Notes: generated by a model not told the origin, from the letters alone. A DNA stretch of 64,000 bases from JASSUD01 sp031963005 (GCA_031963005.1 JASSUL010000004.1:102771-166770); one strand, 5' to 3'. Shown: positions 44,492 to 54,700, counted from the first letter of the stretch. Translations and numbers: made by a program.

Positions 44492-45320
44492 AGAGGGTAA
44501 ATGCGGCGGAAAAGGCTAAAAAAGGACCAAAGGCCAAATAGGGCCTTATAGCTTGCTTGCTAACTAGCCGGTACACTTGCCCTATTCCTCCTATTAGCAC
44601 TCCCATCAAAGAAGCCATCCATACGATCTGGGGCAATGCATGTATTCCTTGCCACGCTCCTATCGCGGCTAATAATTTGAAGTCCCCATATCCTAAGCCT
44701 TCTTTTTTTCTCACTAGAAAGAAAATCCAATATACGCACCACAGTAATGCATATCCTGCTATTGCGCCGAATATGGCAGCTTTTGGAGTCGTGAATCCTC
44801 GGTTTGCATTCACCCATAAACCCGCCCATAACAAAGGTAGCGTCAATGTATCGGGCAATATATAACTGGCCTGATCAATACACGCTAAAGCGAATAATCC
44901 CGCAAGCAAACTCAAAGCAGCCAGCCACTGCCATGTGGCCCCAAAATTCCATAATGTTAAAACCGCTAAGCCTACGCTCGCTATTTCTAAAAAGGGATAA
45001 CGCATGCTAATAGCGACTTTGCATGCGGCACATCGACCACGTAGTATTAAAAAACTGATTATGGGAATATTTTCCCAAAATCGCAGTCGATGTAGGCATT
45101 GTGGACAATGAGAAGGGGGGTATATCAATATAAGCCAAGTAGGCCTATTGACGGTGCTTTCTTCTTTTGGCGTCAAGCGATTAATCACGACACTTAAAAA
45201 GCTCCCTATGAGCATACCCATGACCACAGCAAACCCATATTGCCAGGCAATGGAAATCACGCCGATAAACGGAAGCGTGTCAGAAAAATTCCAAAATGGC
45301 GCAGTATTAAAAAGGGACAT
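44418..45320 (-). CDS. pilD: Prepilin peptidase PilD
   Basis: Aspartic membrane protease that cleaves and N-methylates type IV pilins and pseudopilins. 300 residues with ~8 hydrophobic helices, the zinc-binding tetracysteine C72-x2-C75...C97-x2-C100, and catalytic Asp149 (ACIDQASYILPD) and Asp213 (LGYGDFKLL). The C-terminus overlaps the convergent metC end by 74 bp. Last gene of pilB-pilC-pilD; coaE, which often follows, is absent. Confidence 0.94.
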   Translation of the reverse strand: MSLFNTAPFWNFSDTLPFIGVISIAWQYGFAVVMGMLIGSFLSVVINRLTPKEESTVNRPTWLILIYPPSHCPQCLHRLRFWENIPIISFLILRGRCAACKVAISMRYPFLEIASVGLAVLTLWNFGATWQWLAALSLLAGLFALACIDQASYILPDTLTLPLLWAGLWVNANRGFTTPKAAIFGAIAGYALLWCVYWIFFLVRKKEGLGYGDFKLLAAIGAWQGIHALPQIVWMASLMGVLIGGIGQVYRLVSKQAIRPYLAFGPFLAFSAAFTLFMPGFLERYLFGDLFEYLLEYLAV

Positions 45321-45410
45321 AAAAATTTCGTGCGATCTTCTTTAAAATTCCAATGACAGGAATAGAGTAATAAAAATGGACGGTTTTTCCCTGCCTAATC
45401 CACCAACATA

Positions 45411-46796
45411 TCAGATGACATTGCCTAAATGAATAATCGGTAAATACAATGCAATCACTAGTCCTCCAATCAATCCTCCTAACAACACCATAATCAAAGG
45501 TTCTACGAGACTGGTTAACCGTGCGATGCGCTCATCTACCTGTCGGTCATTCAATGCGGCTAGATCTTTTAGCAAGGTTTCTAGTCCCGCACATTCCTCC
45601 GCTATAGCCATAGGTTGCAAAATTGCAGCGGGGAAACAGTCGGTAGCTTGCATAGCCTGCGTTAATCGCTCCCCACGTAAAACGCGCCGTTCGATCTCTT
45701 GCGTTGCATGATAAAAAACCGTGTTGTTCGTAACCCCTTTTAAAATGTCAAAAGTATCGGCTAATGGAGTACCTGCATGGAGTAAGAGACTTAAAGCGCG
45801 GCTCCAGCGCGCAATCGCTAGCGCCTTGAAAAGGGGGCCTAATATAGGGAATTTTAAAAGGAGACGATCGCACATCCACTGCCAAAAATCGCGCGATTGC
45901 TTAGAGTGACGTAAAACTATGCGTAACAAAATAAGGCCCGCTAATAGCATAGCGATTGTGGGAAACCCACCATAAATAATCGCCTTAGAAAGCGTCAAAA
46001 CTACTTGAGTCGCTGCAGGCAAGCTCGCGCCAAAATCATTAAAGATATGCTCGAAAGTTGGCACTACGCCTATCATTAAGCCTCCGATAATAGCGAATGA
46101 CACGACAAGTACCCCTATTGGATAGCTCAGTGCCGCGCGCAATTTCGATTTTTGCGCGGCAAAGCGTTCTCGTTCATCGGCCAATTGCCGCAACAAAGCG
46201 GCGAGGGCGCCTGATGCTTCTCCTAATGCAATAAGCTGGCAATACATTGCATTAAAATTGTACGGATACTTTGCTAGCGCGTGAGAGAAAGACAAACCCT
46301 GTGCGGTATCCCGTGCAAGACCGCGCACCATACTGGCTAATGCAGGGCGGCTCTGGCTTGCTGCTATGACCTGAAGTGCAGGCAGCAGAGCAATACCCGC
46401 ATCTAAAAGACTGGCTAGTTGTCGCGAAAAAAGCGTGATTTCTGTGGCACGTAGCGCACGCGCTTTAACCCATCCTTTTTGTTTCAAACGCAAAACGATA
46501 ATGTGCTGCTGTTTTAAATCATTACGAACTTCTTCTTCACTATAGGCAATATGGATGCCGCGCACGGAACCTCCCTTTGCATTAAAGCCTTGCCAAGCAA
46601 AGTAAGCAGCCTTAGGAGAGAGGGACGCTACATGCGTGGATGATAAGGGTTTGCCATATCTATTTTCGGTATCGTTGAGTGGCCTAGAGGAGGGCGTTGT
46701 TGTAGTTTGTTTGGCCATTTTGACATGCATAGGTTGCGAGAAACTCCCTCCCTGTGCACATTGCGAGTCTTGCTCAGAAGTACTCATCATGTGCAT
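45411..46796 (-). CDS. pilC: Type IV pilus inner-membrane platform protein PilC
   Basis: GspF/PilC family. Two T2SSF domains with conserved FSRQLASLLDAGIALLPALQVI (residues ~130-151) and WSRALSLLLHAGTPLADTFDIL in the second half; three TM helices near residues ~225-245, 275-300 and at the C-terminus. The N-terminal ~65 residues are poorly conserved. The frame overlaps pilB by 23 nt; the ATG at 46787 reduces this to 14 nt. Length 461 is above the usual ~405. Confidence 0.93.
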   Translation of the reverse strand: MHMMSTSEQDSQCAQGGSFSQPMHVKMAKQTTTTPSSRPLNDTENRYGKPLSSTHVASLSPKAAYFAWQGFNAKGGSVRGIHIAYSEEEVRNDLKQQHIIVLRLKQKGWVKARALRATEITLFSRQLASLLDAGIALLPALQVIAASQSRPALASMVRGLARDTAQGLSFSHALAKYPYNFNAMYCQLIALGEASGALAALLRQLADERERFAAQKSKLRAALSYPIGVLVVSFAIIGGLMIGVVPTFEHIFNDFGASLPAATQVVLTLSKAIIYGGFPTIAMLLAGLILLRIVLRHSKQSRDFWQWMCDRLLLKFPILGPLFKALAIARWSRALSLLLHAGTPLADTFDILKGVTNNTVFYHATQEIERRVLRGERLTQAMQATDCFPAAILQPMAIAEECAGLETLLKDLAALNDRQVDERIARLTSLVEPLIMVLLGGLIGGLVIALYLPIIHLGNVI

Positions 46797-48216
46797 GCTC
46801 CGTATTAGTCAAAACTTCTTCTAAACTAGTGATGCCCGCCGTAACTTTTTGCAGGCCTGCGTTCCGCAAAGTAGCGACTTTTTCCTTTTTTGCTTGTTGA
46901 GATAGGGCTTGTGTACCGCCCCGCGCCATGATGATTTCACGCATTGCGGCAGAAACAGGCATGACTTGATGTATCCCTACACGCCCCTGATATCCAGTTC
47001 CGTAGCACACCGAACAGCCTACAGCGCGATACAGAGGAGCTTGCGGGAGATTTTGTGCGGTATAACCAGCAGCCCGAAGGGAAGCCGCTGAATATTGGAC
47101 AGGTGCCCGACAAGCTAAACAGAGTTTGCGCACTAAACGCTGTGCGGTAATCATGCGAATCGCACACGCTAAATTAAAAGCCGCAATGCCAATATCTAAC
47201 AAGCGTGTGATCGCGGAAGGCGCATCATTAGTATGTAATGTAGAAAGGACTAAATGACCTGTTTGCGCTGCCTTGATGGCAATATCAGCCGTTTCTGCAT
47301 CGCGTATCTCGCCCACCATAATCACATCAGGATCTTGGCGCAAAAAAGCGCGTAGCGTGTTTGCAAAAGTTAAACCCGCTTTCTCACATACGCTGACTTG
47401 CGTCACCCCTGCCAACTGTATTTCCGCAGGATCTTCCACGGCACAGACATTACGTGATTCTTGATTCAGCGCTTGTAAAAAACAATATAAAGAGCGCGTT
47501 TTTCCACTGCCAGTGGGGCCTGTTACTAAAATCATCCCATGTGTGGAGGCTAGTGCCTGCGTCAGGGCGGTCCGTTGTGGAGATTCAAAACCGAGTTGGT
47601 CTAAATCTAATGCGGCAGGAAGCGTATCCAGTCGGCGTAAAACCAACTTTTCACCAAATACAGTAGGCAGTGCGCTAACGCGATATTCCTCCCACTTTTC
47701 CATACCGGCATGCAAACCCGTATTGAGCTTAAGCCGGCCATCTTGAGGAACACGCCGTTGGGCAATATCCAGGTGAGAAAGTACTTTAATGCGCGTCATC
47801 AATGGCTCTTGCAAATACATAGGAGGGCACAAGATTTCATGCAATTGCCCATCTATGCGCAAACGTATCCGCCAATCACGCTCTCTAGGTTCTATATGTA
47901 TATCGGAAGCTTTTCGCTCTCTGGCCTGTACAAAGATATCTTGGAGGAGTTTCACTGCCGGAACTTGGCGTTTTTCTTCGACATGAAGCACTGCGCGCTG
48001 CGTATGCGTGGTGGTTGTAGCCGTAGCGGTAAATGGTATTTCAACAGCTGAATATGGATCGACTACGGTCGCCAAAGCAGCCATCGGCTTATTAGAAACA
48101 CCATCAGGCCGCTCCTCAGTAATAGGATTTTCCTTTGAGGATAATAGTGATGGTAGGTGGTTTGCGCATTGTGTGGACATAGTATCTATCGCGAGATAAA
48201 GCAAAATGCAAAGCAA
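46774..48216 (-). CDS. pilB: Type IV pilus assembly ATPase PilB, short N-terminus
   Basis: Hexameric motor for pilus extension. Walker A GPTGSGKT (233-240), Walker B region PDVIMVGEIRDAETADIA, His box LVLSTLHTND, and the zinc tetracysteine CLACRAP...CSVCYGTG are all present. The catalytic core starts near residue 90, so the usual ~150-residue N-terminal MshEN domain is nearly absent (480 residues against ~565). The ATG at 48180 (MSTQCANHLPSLL) may be the true start. First gene of pilB-pilC-pilD. Confidence 0.93.
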   Translation of the reverse strand: MLCILLYLAIDTMSTQCANHLPSLLSSKENPITEERPDGVSNKPMAALATVVDPYSAVEIPFTATATTTTHTQRAVLHVEEKRQVPAVKLLQDIFVQARERKASDIHIEPRERDWRIRLRIDGQLHEILCPPMYLQEPLMTRIKVLSHLDIAQRRVPQDGRLKLNTGLHAGMEKWEEYRVSALPTVFGEKLVLRRLDTLPAALDLDQLGFESPQRTALTQALASTHGMILVTGPTGSGKTRSLYCFLQALNQESRNVCAVEDPAEIQLAGVTQVSVCEKAGLTFANTLRAFLRQDPDVIMVGEIRDAETADIAIKAAQTGHLVLSTLHTNDAPSAITRLLDIGIAAFNLACAIRMITAQRLVRKLCLACRAPVQYSAASLRAAGYTAQNLPQAPLYRAVGCSVCYGTGYQGRVGIHQVMPVSAAMREIIMARGGTQALSQQAKKEKVATLRNAGLQKVTAGITSLEEVLTNTEHAHDEYF

Positions 48217-48535
48217 AATGCTTAGGAATAACGTGCGATAGATAATGCAAGAAGCGCGCTGGGAAAACTATTTACCGTTTGGCTATATAGTTTGTTGATA
48301 AAACAGCTAGCCAATCTCTGTGCTTCGACAAATTATTCTTTTAACAGAATAGCTTCATTGAGGACTCGCCTCAGAGATATAAAAGAAAATAGGGTCGGGG
48401 TGAGGGATTTAAATTTCCGATTACTTTGTGCTCTAAAAAAGAGCCCTTCAAATATCCATTAAATTACGCATACGATATTTCTTATTTTCGCTGTATTAAT
48501 GCGGATTCTGTTGCCTAAACATTGGGGGAAGATTA
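48217..48535. other. Divergent intergenic region pilB / HEAT-repeat gene
   Basis: 319 bp with no coding potential; it must hold promoters for both directions. GGGGGAAG lies 5 nt before the ATG of the rightward gene. Confidence 0.4.
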
Positions 48536-51500
48536 ATGTTAGCAGCCCGAGCCTCATCTTCATATTATCAAGCTGGCACTCAAAAATCATCTGAAGAGAT
48601 CAGCCAAAGTAAAATAATCCATGAAAAAAATTTGGAGGCTCAAGTAGAAAGCAAGCTTTCAGATGAAGGAGCAGGGGGAGGGAGTATCCATGCTTCGCCC
48701 CATCAATCTCCTAGTACCAGGATAGATACAGAATATTTCCCGTCGCGCAAAGATCTGAAAGATGCTCCGCGAAGTCACATAACAGAAGCTGACAAAGTTA
48801 CCGATATAGCGTTTTTTAACAGAAATCAGGAAATTAATGCATTAGTGCGAACAAATACGCGAACAAATATAATTTATCAGAAAATAATTGATGAGTTTAG
48901 GCAATCCGTCTTAGATTTTCTTAAAAAATTCCAAAATAACAAGTTATTGCCTCAATCTAAAGCTGAAACATTGATTGCTGTGTTGAAAAACGAGATGGGG
49001 AATTATGATGCGTCGGATAGAGCTAAGGCTGCCGCTACATTCGGACAGCAACCCGTATTACCGGAAGACATCCGCTTAGTTCTCAAAGAAGTCATCGACG
49101 AGCCAGATCAAGATCAGTGGGTAAAAATTCAAGCGGTTATCGCATTATCTTATTTTGAACTGCTACCCAATGAATATATACAAGTGCTCCTAGATGGCTT
49201 ATGGCTTCAGACAGCGCAATATGAGGCAAGCTATAGAGCCACGCCTGCCGTTGCCTTGTGTCAGCAATCTATCCTAACCCCAAAAACGTGCTCAATCTTA
49301 GAAGAAGCACTTCGCGGACAAGATCGAAAAATTCAACTGAAAGCGGCTATTGCATTAGCGGGCAGAGGCCGACTATCTAGCGAAGCTATCTCAATCCTAC
49401 TAGATGCAGTGAGGAATGAAAACAAACAGTATGAAGCAGTAGAGAGAGCTAACGCAGTCTATGCATTAAGCCAGGAATCTATCCTGCATGAAGAAGCATA
49501 CTTAGTCTTAGAAGCTGCGCTTGAAGAGCAAAATCAAGATGCATGCATTAAGATTGAGATTGCCATTATATTGTCCCGTTATGCCCAGTCATCTGAGGCG
49601 CCAATCACAACGCTACTCAATGCGATAAAAAATAAAAAAGTTCCATTAGTTTATCGACGCGATGCCGCCTTTGCGTTAGGCAGGCTGCCCATTCTGCCTG
49701 AATCTGCCCGTTTAGCTTTAAAGGGATCTCTACAAAATGATGATAAACACTTCAGGCCTTATGCAGCTACCGCATTAGCCCGCCATGAACTCTTTCTAGA
49801 CAAAACGATTCCTATCTTAGTAGAGGCAATTGGCAATAAACAATACACCAGTACACTTAGAGGTGAGGCGGCGCTTACGCTGGGTGGGCAGGCGCACAGC
49901 GCCCTACCTCTGGATACTCAACGCACCTTGGAGGAAGCGCTAAATGATCCAGATAGCCAAGTTCACATTCCAGCAGCTGTCGCACTAGTCTGTCATAACC
50001 TCTTTTTAGATGAAGCCATTCCCATCTTGGTAAAGGCGGTTGGTAATAAACAATGCACTAGCGCGCTGAGAAGTAATGCTGCGCTTGGCCTGGGCAAAAT
50101 AGACAAACTTCTATCTAAAGATGCCCGACGCATCTTAGAAGAAGCCCTAAACGATCCAGATAGCCGAGTTAAGATTCAAGCGGCCGCCACCTTAGCTTAT
50201 CACGACCTCTTCTTAGATAAAGTCATTGCCGTCTTAGTAGAGGTGATTGGTAGTAAGCAGTACGATAATACATTGAGAGGTAGCGCTGTGTTGGGTATAG
50301 TGGACCTGCGGCCTTATCTCCTACCTCAGAACACCTCATCCATCTTAAAAGAAGCGCTGAGCGAACCAAATAGTCCAATTAAGCTTGTAGCAGCTATCGC
50401 ATTAGCTTGCTACAACCTCTTCTTAGATGAAGTTATTCCTGTTTTAGTGAAGGCGGTTGATAATAAGCAATACACTAGTGCACAGAGAAGTCACGCTGCG
50501 CTTAGGCTGGGCAAGCAGACAAAACCTCTACCTCAGAACGCCCTATCCATTTTAAAAAAGGCCCTGAACGACCCAGATAGCCCAGTTAAAATTCACGCAG
50601 CTATCACACTAGCCAGCCACAACCTGTTTTTAGATAAAGTCATCCCCATCTTAGTCGAAGCGGTTGGCAATAAGCAGTACGCTAACGTGTTAAGAGGTAA
50701 CGCTGCGTATGGACTAGGGCGGCAGAGAAAATTTCTACCGTGGAAGGCTCAGCTGATCTTAAAAGAAGCTCTAAGCGACCCAGATAACCGAGTTCAAATT
50801 CAAGCAGCCATCACATTAGTCCATCACGAGCTATTTTTGGATGAAGTCATTCCTATCTTAGTGAAATCAGTGAAGCAGTACGATGATCCATGGAGGGGCG
50901 AGGCTGCGTTTATGCTTGGTCAACTGAGGGAAGCTCTACCACAGGACGCTCAACTCATCTTAAAAGAAAAAATGAACGATCCAGATAGCGGGGTTAAAGT
51001 TTATGCAGCGTACACATTAGCCAAGCACGACCTTTTTTTAGATGAAGTAATACCCGTCTTGGTAGAGGTGGTAAGTAATAAGCAGTACGATAATGCGCTT
51101 AGAGGTCACGCTGCGTTTGCATTGTATGGACTGACAGAACCTCTACCTCAAGATGCTCAATCTACCTTAAGGGAAGCACTGAATGACCCATATGGCCTAA
51201 TTAAAATTCAAGCAGCTAGCACCTTAGCCTATTACAACCTCTTTTTAGATGAAGTAATACCCGTCTTGGTAGAGGTGGTAAGTAATAAGCACTACAATAA
51301 TACGCTCAGAGCTAACGCTGCATCTGTGCTCAGCAGGCTAACAGAGCCTCTACCGCAGGGCGTGCTCTCCCTCTTAAAAGAAGCCCTGTACGACCCCGAT
51401 TATCGAGTTCAAATATACATAGCTTTCACATTAGCCCGCCACGATCTCTTTTTTGACGAAGTCACTCTCATCTTAGCGGAGGCAGTGGGCAATAAGCGGT

Positions 51501-52195
51501 ACGATGACGAACTCAGGAGCACGGCTGCATTTATGCTCAATGAACTGAGAAAACATCTACCTAAGAACACCTTGCCCATCTTAAGAGAAGCCCTGAATGA
51601 TTCAAATAGTCGAATTCAAATTTATGCAGCTTTCTCATTGGTCCGCCGCCGCATTTTTTTAGATAAAGTCATTCCCATCCTCATTAAGGTAATAGGCAAT
51701 GAGCCGTACGATAATGCGCTCAGAGGTAAGGCTTTGCTTATGCTAAGTACTCTGACTCTGGTAAAGCCTTTACCCCAGGACATCCAAGCCTTATTAAAAG
51801 AAGCCCTGAACAAGGTAGTAGGCAATGAGCTGTACAATAATGCGCTAAGAGGTAAGGCTTTGCTTGTGCTAAGTACTCTGGTAAAGCCTTTGCCCCAGGA
51901 CATCCAAGCCTTATTAAAAGAAGCCCTGAATGGTCCAGATGAGGAAATTAAAATTGTGGCGGCCATCGCATTAGCCCCGCATTACCTCTTTTTAAATGAG
52001 GTCATTCCTACCTTAGTCGATGCGGTTTGCAATAAACAGCACGATAAGACGTTGAGATGTGACGCTGCTTCTATATTCCAGTCACAACCAGCGCTACTCA
52101 GAAGAGAGTTACTCAGAAGGGAAAATATCGATTTAAACTTATGGACTCTTTTACAAGCCGTTCACGACGTTTTAAATTTGAAAAAATACACATGA
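48536..52195 (+). CDS. 1219-residue HEAT-like repeat protein, putative effector
   Basis: A polar leader (MLAARASSSYYQAGTQKSSEE...) is followed, from residue ~135, by about 16 tandem units of ~69 residues. Each unit has two helix pairs with the pattern LFLDEVIPVLVEVV-NKQY-LRGNAALGLG-LPQDAQ-ILKEALNDPDS-VKIQAAITLA. This is the HEAT/armadillo-like solenoid also found in PBS-lyase HEAT proteins, usually a protein-binding scaffold. Units 4-12 are closely similar, and units 13 and 14 are a recent partial duplication. No catalytic domain or membrane segment. Base composition is between core and AT-rich accessory genes. Function unknown; host-protein binding is inference. Confidence 0.8.
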   Translation: MLAARASSSYYQAGTQKSSEEISQSKIIHEKNLEAQVESKLSDEGAGGGSIHASPHQSPSTRIDTEYFPSRKDLKDAPRSHITEADKVTDIAFFNRNQEINALVRTNTRTNIIYQKIIDEFRQSVLDFLKKFQNNKLLPQSKAETLIAVLKNEMGNYDASDRAKAAATFGQQPVLPEDIRLVLKEVIDEPDQDQWVKIQAVIALSYFELLPNEYIQVLLDGLWLQTAQYEASYRATPAVALCQQSILTPKTCSILEEALRGQDRKIQLKAAIALAGRGRLSSEAISILLDAVRNENKQYEAVERANAVYALSQESILHEEAYLVLEAALEEQNQDACIKIEIAIILSRYAQSSEAPITTLLNAIKNKKVPLVYRRDAAFALGRLPILPESARLALKGSLQNDDKHFRPYAATALARHELFLDKTIPILVEAIGNKQYTSTLRGEAALTLGGQAHSALPLDTQRTLEEALNDPDSQVHIPAAVALVCHNLFLDEAIPILVKAVGNKQCTSALRSNAALGLGKIDKLLSKDARRILEEALNDPDSRVKIQAAATLAYHDLFLDKVIAVLVEVIGSKQYDNTLRGSAVLGIVDLRPYLLPQNTSSILKEALSEPNSPIKLVAAIALACYNLFLDEVIPVLVKAVDNKQYTSAQRSHAALRLGKQTKPLPQNALSILKKALNDPDSPVKIHAAITLASHNLFLDKVIPILVEAVGNKQYANVLRGNAAYGLGRQRKFLPWKAQLILKEALSDPDNRVQIQAAITLVHHELFLDEVIPILVKSVKQYDDPWRGEAAFMLGQLREALPQDAQLILKEKMNDPDSGVKVYAAYTLAKHDLFLDEVIPVLVEVVSNKQYDNALRGHAAFALYGLTEPLPQDAQSTLREALNDPYGLIKIQAASTLAYYNLFLDEVIPVLVEVVSNKHYNNTLRANAASVLSRLTEPLPQGVLSLLKEALYDPDYRVQIYIAFTLARHDLFFDEVTLILAEAVGNKRYDDELRSTAAFMLNELRKHLPKNTLPILREALNDSNSRIQIYAAFSLVRRRIFLDKVIPILIKVIGNEPYDNALRGKALLMLSTLTLVKPLPQDIQALLKEALNKVVGNELYNNALRGKALLVLSTLVKPLPQDIQALLKEALNGPDEEIKIVAAIALAPHYLFLNEVIPTLVDAVCNKQHDKTLRCDAASIFQSQPALLRRELLRRENIDLNLWTLLQAVHDVLNLKKYT
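51686..51931 (+). repeat. Recent tandem duplication in the HEAT-like gene
   Basis: 51686-51811 (126 bp) and 51812-51931 (120 bp) differ at few positions; the second lacks a 6-bp CTGACT. Both encode GNE.Y.NALRGKALL.LSTL...KPLPQDIQALLKEAL. The 6-bp difference keeps the frame. Confidence 0.9.
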
Positions 52196-52291
52196 CTAAG
52201 CTGCGGAGATATGCCGAAGGCGTTACCTCACCAATTTTCCCCAAATTTGTCCCAGGCAAAGCAAGCGTGTTTTTTCAAACGATATTTGACA

Positions 52292-53311
52292 TTAAGCTTG
52301 CTTTAAAAGTGGTGCGTCCATTTCTTCAGCTAGCAGCCGATCCATCACGCGATGGGAACGAATCGATGCCTCATCTATCGGCAACAGCATAGGCCGCATC
52401 GACATAAGGTCTTTATCGCCAATAATTTGCTGCTGATCTTCCACCATTGGCACATCTTCTTTTTCAAATGGATACATTAAAGCTTTAGCCATCCGCTCTA
52501 GCTTTTGACGGCCTGCCTCACGCATCTCCATAGGCAGACTAAAGGCAAAAAAGAAATGCGTCGTGGCTTCTGTTTCAGGGGTCGGGAAAAGCCCGCTTTT
52601 TGCAGCGGTGATCACTTTAGATCGATCCCCCGCTTCACTCTTCTCATAATTCGCCTCCAATAAACCAGGCGGATCCCAGCGCACCGTAAAACTACGATCT
52701 ACCAGCACACCCTCCATTTCTTCATCGTAGGTTAAACGATGGGACCAAATCGTATCGCCCTTCTGTACACACTCTGCGTTTTCGCGCGCAATTTTGTCAC
52801 TTCCTAGATTACTACTATGCAAAAACTGCAAATGACTCAAATCCAACCCGTTATCAATGAGTAATTGATAATGCGCCTTCATATATATATAACGGCATTC
52901 AATAAAATGATGTGCTGGATTGAGAAAATCAAAGTCAGGTATTTTCGATTCGTCAGCGCAGGCGGGGTCTCCTGGCCAAATCCAAATCGCGCTATAACGC
53001 TCCACAACAGGGTAGCTGTGTACTTTCATCGCCGAAGGAATATGTCCATCACCATGGGGATTGCGTACGCAGCGACCATTCGAACCAAATGCCAAGCCGT
53101 GGTATGGGCACTCAATGACGCCATCCTCTAACCGTCCTTTATGCAACGGCGCAAAACGATGTGGGCAAATATTAGAGAGCGCTACAGGCTTCCCTTCCGC
53201 ATCTAGGTAAAACAGCACCTGCTCACCTAAAATCGTACGAGCAAACGGCTTATCGGATGACAGTTCATTCGCCCATGCGCCTACATACCAGATGTTTTTT
53301 AAAAACGGCAT
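52292..53311 (-). CDS. Rieske non-haem iron oxygenase (VanA/aromatic-ring-hydroxylating type)
   Basis: The ATG at 53311 (MPFLKNIWYVGAW) is chosen: GGAAG lies 6-8 nt upstream and the N-terminus is typical; the frame runs 10 codons further. Rieske cluster ligands are C49-P-H51 and C68-P-Y-H71; the mononuclear iron site shows N154...D157-x2-H160-x4-H165 (NGLDLSHLQFLH). About 339 residues. Such oxygenases hydroxylate or demethylate aromatic or terpenoid substrates with a separate reductase, which is not in the window. It lies beside isoprenoid genes; a similar gene neighbours dxs in Burkholderia. Substrate unknown. Confidence 0.9.
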   Translation of the reverse strand: MPFLKNIWYVGAWANELSSDKPFARTILGEQVLFYLDAEGKPVALSNICPHRFAPLHKGRLEDGVIECPYHGLAFGSNGRCVRNPHGDGHIPSAMKVHSYPVVERYSAIWIWPGDPACADESKIPDFDFLNPAHHFIECRYIYMKAHYQLLIDNGLDLSHLQFLHSSNLGSDKIARENAECVQKGDTIWSHRLTYDEEMEGVLVDRSFTVRWDPPGLLEANYEKSEAGDRSKVITAAKSGLFPTPETEATTHFFFAFSLPMEMREAGRQKLERMAKALMYPFEKEDVPMVEDQQQIIGDKDLMSMRPMLLPIDEASIRSHRVMDRLLAEEMDAPLLKQA

Positions 53312-53341
53312 TTTTCTTCCCAAAAAAGCTGCTGGTGACAT

Positions 53342-53749
53342 GGCCTTTTGAGCTTAGGCAAAAAGCTGTGTCACAACTATTGATACATCAATATTGATGA
53401 TGATTTTTTTGTGTATTTTGTATTCAGCAGATGATGCTAGAAATTGGAGTTGACCGAATGCGGCGCGTAGATTTGACTGATATCGCTAGAACGCATTTCA
53501 TCAATGCCCAAAAGGCCGTGATTGCGTATTTTTTAAATGCTGACAAAGGTTATCGATAAGGCTGGAGGTGAGTCTGTAACTTAATTTATTTTGCTTACGT
53601 CTTATTATTCGGCGGCACAAACAAAATTTCGTTTTTCACATTATTCGTTTCTTTTTATTTTTACTAAAATTGCTGACCAAAGCGTTCTTTACCAGTTTAT
53701 TTATGGATGTATGGTGAGAACGCTATCCTGTTTTTTGAAGGCGGTTACA
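53342..53749. other. Divergent intergenic region Rieske / ispH with small ORF
   Basis: A 14-bp palindrome CATCAATATTGATG (53386-53399) is followed by a T7 run. The frame 53431-53559 on plus encodes 42 residues (MMLEIGVDRMRRVDLTDIARTHF...); its codon style is coding-like, but I cannot name a family, so it may be a relic. The longer ispH frame from 53591 is not supported by a start signal. Confidence 0.4.
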
Positions 53750-54700
53750 ATGAAAATAATATTAGCTCAGCCCCGCGGTTTTTGTGCGGGCGTTGAACGG
53801 GCCGTCAAGATTGTTGAGCGAGCACTTGAAAAATATGGCGCACCGGTTTATGTGCGCCACCAAATCGTGCATAACCAGCATGTGGTTGATAACTTACGTG
53901 CGAAGGGAGCGATCTTTGTTGAGCGCTTGGATGAAATCCCCCCCAATAGTATTACGATATTTAGTGCGCATGGTGTGGCGCAACGCGTTGAGGAAGAGGC
54001 AAAGCAGCGCGCATTGCAAGTGATCGATGCCACTTGCCCACTGGTTTCGAAAGTGCATAAAGAAGCACAAAAATACGTTGATAGTGGCCATGAACTGATA
54101 TTGATTGGCCATCGCGGCCATCCTGAAGTAGAAGGTACGATGGGCCGGGTTAGCGGCAAAGTTCATCTGATTGCTACTTTAGCCGAAGTTGCTGACCTTC
54201 AAGTAGAAGCTACGGCGCGCTTATCTTATGTTACGCAAACGACGCTCAGTGTGGATGATACCGGCGAGATGATCACGGCACTGAAGCAGCGCTTTCCCGA
54301 AACAATCGGACCAGACACACGGGATATTTGCTATGCCACGCAACATCGTCAACAGGCGGTACGCGAACTTGCCAAGCGAACAGATCTCATTTTAGTGGTC
54401 GGCGCATCTAATAGCTCTAATGCCAGCAGGCTGCAAGAGCTTGCTCAGCAGCAAGGAGTACGCAGTTATTTGATCGCTGATGCCGCAGCCCTTGACCCAG
54501 CTTGGGTAGCTGGTGTCGATATTGTCGGCATCACGGCAGGCGCATCCACGCCAGAAATTTTGGTGCAGGAACTGGTGGAACATCTGCGCATGCTAGGTGC
54601 TACCGACATAGAAGTTTTGCCGGGTGTTGAAGAAAAAGTACACTTTAAAATGCCAACGGTATTGGCCACAGCATCAAGCCAGGCGTCGAATTCTCATTAA
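53750..54700 (+). CDS. ispH: 4-hydroxy-3-methylbut-2-enyl diphosphate reductase IspH
   Basis: Last step of the MEP isoprenoid pathway, giving IPP and DMAPP. The ATG at 53750 has GAAGG 8 nt upstream and gives the standard MKIILAQPRGFCAGVERA. Iron-sulfur ligands Cys12, Cys96 (DATCPLVSKVH) and Cys194 (DICYATQHRQ), and the catalytic Glu126 in GHPEVEGT, are present. 316 residues. The frame extends 53 codons upstream with no plausible content. It stands opposite dxs across a palindromic element. Confidence 0.96.
   Translation: MKIILAQPRGFCAGVERAVKIVERALEKYGAPVYVRHQIVHNQHVVDNLRAKGAIFVERLDEIPPNSITIFSAHGVAQRVEEEAKQRALQVIDATCPLVSKVHKEAQKYVDSGHELILIGHRGHPEVEGTMGRVSGKVHLIATLAEVADLQVEATARLSYVTQTTLSVDDTGEMITALKQRFPETIGPDTRDICYATQHRQQAVRELAKRTDLILVVGASNSSNASRLQELAQQQGVRSYLIADAAALDPAWVAGVDIVGITAGASTPEILVQELVEHLRMLGATDIEVLPGVEEKVHFKMPTVLATASSQASNSH

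Noticed and set aside
53591..53749. 53-codon N-terminal extension of ispH
   Set aside because: No ribosome-binding site, composition unlike protein, and IspH is complete from 53750 with a good GAAGG signal.
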